From assembly GCA_013398015.1 (NCBI GenBank), contig VZRR01012583.1, positions 1-64,000 on the forward strand: 64,000 nucleotides of DNA, given 5' to 3'. The notes under the pieces are model-generated. The model was not told the origin of the DNA. It made no database searches and worked only from the letters and a program-made list of their open reading frames with translations. A program made the position numbers and the translations under genes. Position 1 is the first letter of the stretch. Each line of letters begins with the position of its first letter. Shown piece after piece: positions 59,401-64,000 of the stretch. This stretch comes from Oreocharis arfaki. Its lineage: Eukaryota > Chordata > Aves > Passeriformes > Paramythiidae.

Positions 59401-61576
59401 TATTCTGCTTGCCTCATTCTTTTCTGCAGATAAATACACACACTTTCAGCTTGTACCAATAACAACTTCAGCACTGGACATTTCTTTGGGGTTTAATGAC
59501 CCTTTCCAGGGCTGTGGATCATTGGCTCCCAGGAGGTTGTTAATTCTCAGAAAAAGCTCTGTTCCTCTGTTTTTATTGCTTAAATATATTGTTTGTAGAA
59601 ATGTAACATAAATACTGGAGAGAAAAGCAAGTTACCAGCTGAGTGGAAAGTGATATGGCTCAAATTGACTTTATTTTATGGTAGATGGCTGGATATTAGC
59701 AAGCAAGTCCACTGCTTATCCTTAATTTATTAAAATTTCAGGCTAAAAGACTGCCTTTTACTTTTCCTTTAAAAAGGACTTAAAGATGAATTATCTTGTG
59801 TGCATCAGCTGCACTTTTGTATTGCAAATTGAATATAACCCATGAAAAATCACATTTTTAATAAATGCAATTTTCAAGTAAGGTATGATCCTGGCCCTTG
59901 TTGCAATATTAAAGGGCATTAATCCTTTTGCTAAACCAAATCATGACATTGGACTCAGAAACCTGGGGTTTTTCACATATACAAGGACTTCCAGAAAAGT
60001 CCAAAATATATTTTTTCAGGCTCTAATAACAACAAAGAAAAATTGTACTCAGCAACAACAAATATTTCTGACCCAAAGAAGACTTAACTTTCTCAGTTTA
60101 TTACAGTGTTACTGATTTTGCTAGTGTTCTTTCCTCACCAATATTTTTCATTCTTTGCTAAAAAAAAAAAAAAAATCTAATTCCTCTCAGACAAGTTTCC
60201 TAATTGAAAGTAATCTTCAGTGCAAACACAAAAAGGAGCTTTTCTTTAGCTACCCTTTCTCTGTGCAGAGGAGAATAAATGTGATGATGCACATCGTCCA
60301 TCTACCTCATATGTCTAGTGACAGAAACATTAATTCCCAGCACATTTCTATTTCAGCCACTTATTTGCACCCTGTTAGTGCATGAAGAGCAATATTTCTG
60401 TGGAGTTATGGTGACATCAAGTGGCTGGCTATACCATCACTGCAAATATATGGATATATTCTCCAGACATTGGAGAAGAAACCAATACAGGGAACTACCA
60501 TTACATAATTTTACCACTTTGAAATACAAGTGAACTTCCAGTTAGTTCCACGTGATGGATTGAAATCTTAATTTTAGGTGTATCACCATGGTGTGCATCA
60601 TTAAATGCCATTAATGAAAATCAGGCCATTGTGTTTCATTCTTGAGACAGAGTTCAAAGGCAAGAGAGTGACACTGAGACGAAAAACGGTGCTCAATACC
60701 AAGTCATCCAAACTGCTCTCTTTTACCTTGTGCTAAAACATTTCTGGGTGACTCAGTCAGCATCTGTGCACTCGTTAGGAAAATAGAGGGGCTCAGAATT
60801 ATCTTCTGATAGGACTTTCGTGATTGAGTTAACAAGTTCATATCTACAGCTTTAATTGCATCTTCTGGTTTAATGAACACAGCCTCATAAAGGTAACAAA
60901 TGTAGTTCAGTTTGTTCTACAGTAGGCTGGTTTCTTTAAAATTCTCTGCCTTTGGGATTTCCACTTTCAACCCTTTCCAGACCATGACTGGTGCATGAGC
61001 ATGAAGACATACGTTTTAAGAGTCTCCAGTGATTGCATTTTCTTCACCAGCTTGTTTTCACTCTCACTTTCCTAATGGGATGACTTCTCCATTGCCTTTC
61101 CTACTGTCAGCTCTTCCTTCTCTTTCCTACCCTCAGCCTCTCAAAACTAATGCAATCATTCACCATCCTTAGCAGAGCTTGTTCCCTGCTTCAAGGCTTG
61201 AGTCCACTTGTTTGGATGGCCCCCAAGAAAGATTAGCTGGGGAATAAAGACTCGAAATGAAATCAATCAAAAGTAAGTTAACTGTTGACCAGAGGAACTA
61301 CAGAATTCCATCTCATCACAACATTGCTAAAATGGCAGCTGAGAAGCAGAGAGGGCATAATGAATGGAGTTTGTTTGAATTTAAATATACTGATACAAAA
61401 ATTTGAATTAAAGTCACAATTTAATACAAGTGCATTTTAATGTAGTGGCTGTATAATACTGACCTAAATTGTAGAAAAAATGTCAGCCCCTTCCTCCAGT
61501 TTAATGAAAGCCTTTAATGTTGACATCTTACTTGACTAGTCCACATTTTTGCATGTATTATAATGACTTCACGTTT
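56491..61576. other. Unique AT-rich DNA, nothing recognised
   Basis: Simple repeats: a T run near 57585-57598, (TTTTG)n at 58166-58186, (AAAT)n at 58878-58896, an A run at 60161-60175. 60545-60650 contains several ATTA cores. No exon, RNA gene or known repeat family is recognised. Confidence 0.45.
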
Positions 61577-61581
61577 GTGAG
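61577..61581. repeat. Target-site duplication GTGAG, left copy
   Basis: Identical to 62276-62280 and immediately outside the LTR's TG end. Confidence 0.85.
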
Positions 61582-62275
61582 TGTCTTGGTTTGAAAGACA
61601 GGTGTTTGTTTAAGGGAGGCAGAAACCCCCTTTGAAATGGGAAATGCAACACCCTTCCCTCTGGATTATTATAACTTTGAGATTAAGGGGCTTTCAGGCA
61701 AGGATATGAGAAACAGGAATAACAGTTCTTTACTAATTTATATATATATAAAACAAAACAATAAACAACAATTACTATGGCAGTTATAACAGCACAGTCA
61801 CCCAGTGCAGCCTTCTCGGCTGCCAGGCAGCTTCCCCTCCTGGAGCAGTGCTGGTCACAGCCGGCAGCAGCGCTGGTGGCTCCCGGTGAGCAGGGTGGGT
61901 GCAGCAGCTCCGGTGAAAACAGCGGTCCTGTGGAAAAGGGCCTGGTCCTCGCCTGAAGGTCCAGTGATACAGCCTCTCGTCCTCTGGAAGTCCAGCAGAG
62001 AAAAGCTCCCTTGTGCCTGAAAAACCTCTGATTATATCCAGGTGGGAAATGTTCAGTGCCCCCTCCCAGGCGGAGCATCTCACAATGGGGTGGTGAGGCA
62101 CTGATGGGGCCATTAACAGGAGATATTCCATAGCCCGTTATCTATGAGTCCTTTGGCAAGGCACAAATGCTCCCATTAACAGAACATAGTCCGGAGGGAG
62201 GAGGCAAAGAGACACTGCCCCACCTGGTTTCACAGCTCATGAAGATGGTGATAGAATACACTGCAACCCAGGACA
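61582..62275. mobile_element. Solo LTR of an avian endogenous retrovirus (probably ERVL type), 694 bp
   Basis: Starts TGTCTTGG and ends CCAGGACA, a short inverted repeat with 7 of 8 matches and the canonical TG...CA. It is flanked on both sides by GTGAG, a perfect 5-bp target-site duplication. The opening (TGTCTTGGTTTGAAAGACAG) and the later GCGGAGCATCTCACAATGGG block are familiar from an abundant passerine LTR. Internal landmarks: a TATATATATA/AATAAA stretch at 61739-61772 and a TGGATATAAT on the minus strand (62040-62031). Sense orientation is not settled. No gag, pol or env is present, so this is the remnant of LTR-LTR recombination. Open frames within it are not genes. Confidence 0.88.
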
Positions 62276-62280
62276 GTGAG
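62276..62280. repeat. Target-site duplication GTGAG, right copy
   Basis: Directly follows the LTR's terminal CA and matches 61577-61581 exactly. Confidence 0.85.
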
Positions 62281-62304
62281 TAAAACAAATTTTCCTAAAA
62301 TGAT

Positions 62305-62370
62305 TATATAAATACACATATATAGATACACACACACACACACACACATACATATATGCACACGTATATA
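62305..62370. repeat. (CA)n/(TA)n dinucleotide repeat
   Basis: An uninterrupted CA array at 62328-62348 flanked by ATACATATAT and CACGTATATA words. A likely polymorphic microsatellite. Confidence 0.97.
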
Positions 62371-64000
62371 CTTCTTTTTTCTGTGGTTGTTGTTGATCTT
62401 CATGTTTTGTGATCCTCAGAATGCAAATTATTAGCTCTGGCACACAAAGTCTTATTTGCAAGATTAAGATGCAAATTCAATTTTAGTAAGTAGAGAAAAA
62501 TTCTGACTTGAAGTGTATATTCTTTAGTGGGGACTCTCATAAAAATATTATGTTTGACAAGCAATGTGGGACAAAAATCACATGGCTTCGTTTCTCTGGA
62601 AGATACACAAAATAAAATACATTAATCAGTCTGCTCACAGGACTATTTAAAGCAGAAATCCCATTTAGTGCCTAAATTGATTTACTCTTCCCTCCTCCAA
62701 AATAATAAAATAAAATTCCTCAAGTGTCTATTAAATCAGGCAACAAATAAGGGTAGGTAGGCAAAATCCTTGGGGAAAGGAAGGACCTTAAGGCCATCTG
62801 ATTCATATTTCATACCTCTTCTATTTCTCCATCTTTTTTTCATCCTTGTTGAAATTCATACATATACAATGTCATAAGCTGGTATTGGTTTGGATTCAAT
62901 TTATTTCACAAAAGAAAAAAAAAAAGAAGAAAAAATGATGTGAACTGAGGCCAAAATAGTCTAGTGAAATAATTTTTATTTTCATTTATATTCACTGCCA
63001 TGTCTCTCCACTGAAGTTAATGCATTTTCCCTGAAAGGTAATTCATTTCAATTTAAATCAATACAGTATCTTTGAACTAATGCCTTCCAGAGATGGCATG
63101 TTTGAACAAACAGTGGTATATTTGTGTAAATTGCAAATTTTATTAGTAATTGCACCAAAAAAAGGTTCTCAGGAAAATACTTTTGCGTCTAAACAATACA
63201 GAGTGTGAACACAAATAATCCATATTTTGTTTTGCTGTTTCATTTTGGAATTCAGGGATATTATAGACTTTGACACGGAGGAAGAAAGGGAAAAGTATTT
63301 ATATATCTAAATATAACTGGGTATAATTCTTGCCTAAGAAATGCATTAGTACTTTGGTGAAAGGAATGACTCCTTTTCGAGGTGGGATTTTTTATTCCAT
63401 TCCTTTCAACATGGCAGGGAAGACTGTCCTAGGGTGGTACAAGAAACGTAAAAATCCACATTGTTTTGAACTTGCATTTCCTAACCTGCAGAACATAACC
63501 CATAAAATAACACTTAACTGGGGGGTCCACATATGAGAAGAGAGTGTTTTTACCTTGTACCTTCTTGTTTAGCACAAGCCAGTAGTGTTTGGGATCAAAA
63601 AAGAGGCAGATGAACACTGGTTTATAAAATATTTGACTGTCATTCTTAAGTTCTTCTTGCAAATAATCTGAAAAAAAAAATTCTTTTGAACAGTGTTTTT
63701 CAGCCTGGAAATTGCCTTCCCCTCTGAGGGATCAAGGGGATTATGAAAGGCTCGAAAATGTCACATCAGTTGCCAGTTGTTCCGTTCTTTTGAGGGAGCT
63801 GAGGAAAGCAATGACTGTTTCCTGGCTGAAAATGCTTTCACGGGTAACAGCCTTGGATTGCTGCAGTAGCTTGGCCTTTTACTGACAGGAGGTAGAGGGA
63901 GTTGGTTTTTCTGGCTGGTTTAGGGTTTTTTTTTTGCTTCCCAGATTTGGAGGTCACCAAGCTGGGTGGTTGGAACCAGTTTAGTCATGTGTAACGTGGC
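62371..64000. other. Unique AT-rich DNA, nothing recognised
   Basis: A-rich patch at 62909-62937. The overlapping frames at 63330-63662 show no protein-like features. No repeat family or RNA gene is recognised up to the window edge. Confidence 0.45.

Noticed and set aside
61683..62131. 131- and 115-codon minus-strand ORFs
   Set aside because: They lie inside the solo LTR 61582-62275.
1..64000. CRISPR arrays, operons, tRNA or rRNA genes, telomeric TTAGGG arrays, mitochondrial insertions
   Set aside because: Looked for and not seen. The tandem repeats present are microsatellites or LTR-internal units.

Overview
This window looks like draft-assembly DNA from a bird, probably a songbird. The evidence is five 3' ends of the avian LINE CR1 and several LTR types that recur in passerine genomes, in an AT-rich background. 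The passerine placement rests on recognising the LTR types from memory, not on a search. There are no prokaryotic signals: no operons, CRISPR arrays, ribosome binding sites, tRNA or rRNA genes.

I find no complete protein-coding gene. The region reads as intergenic or deep intronic DNA with scattered, mostly 5'-truncated repeats. CR1 3' ends lie at 5047-5401 (+), 27130-27583 (-), 29011-29145 (-, with a GATAG microsatellite at its tail), 36205-36365 (+) and 52926-53484 (+). LTR-derived pieces lie at 25375-25806 and 31229-31635 (one family, opposite orientations), about 56034-56490, probably 5990-7060, and 61582-62275. The last is a clean solo LTR with an intact 5-bp target-site duplication. The first 133 bases are the edge of a GC-rich BamHI-site repeat. 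Microsatellites and poly-A/poly-T tracts are scattered throughout.

A major artefact sits at 14132-17109. An 821-base run of N (15212-16032) is flanked by two nearly identical direct copies of about 1,080 bp. The copies end and begin exactly at the gap edges, so this is almost certainly one locus with unmerged contig ends, not a biological duplication.

Three places hint at transcribed or formerly coding sequence. A GC-rich segment at 12271-12498 is framed by good splice signals and opens with a full Kozak ATG and a 62-codon ORF. A short reading frame ending at 35793 looks protein-like, with an acceptor-like site before it and in-frame stops further upstream. Weaker exon-like segments lie at 41178-41379 and 48309-48414. 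A 22+22-nt hairpin (9729-9780) and a CpG/AP-1/CRE-like cluster (39134-39220) are the best non-coding candidates. I see no sign of a complete undescribed system, and most of the longer open frames are chance ORFs or run through Ns or repeats.
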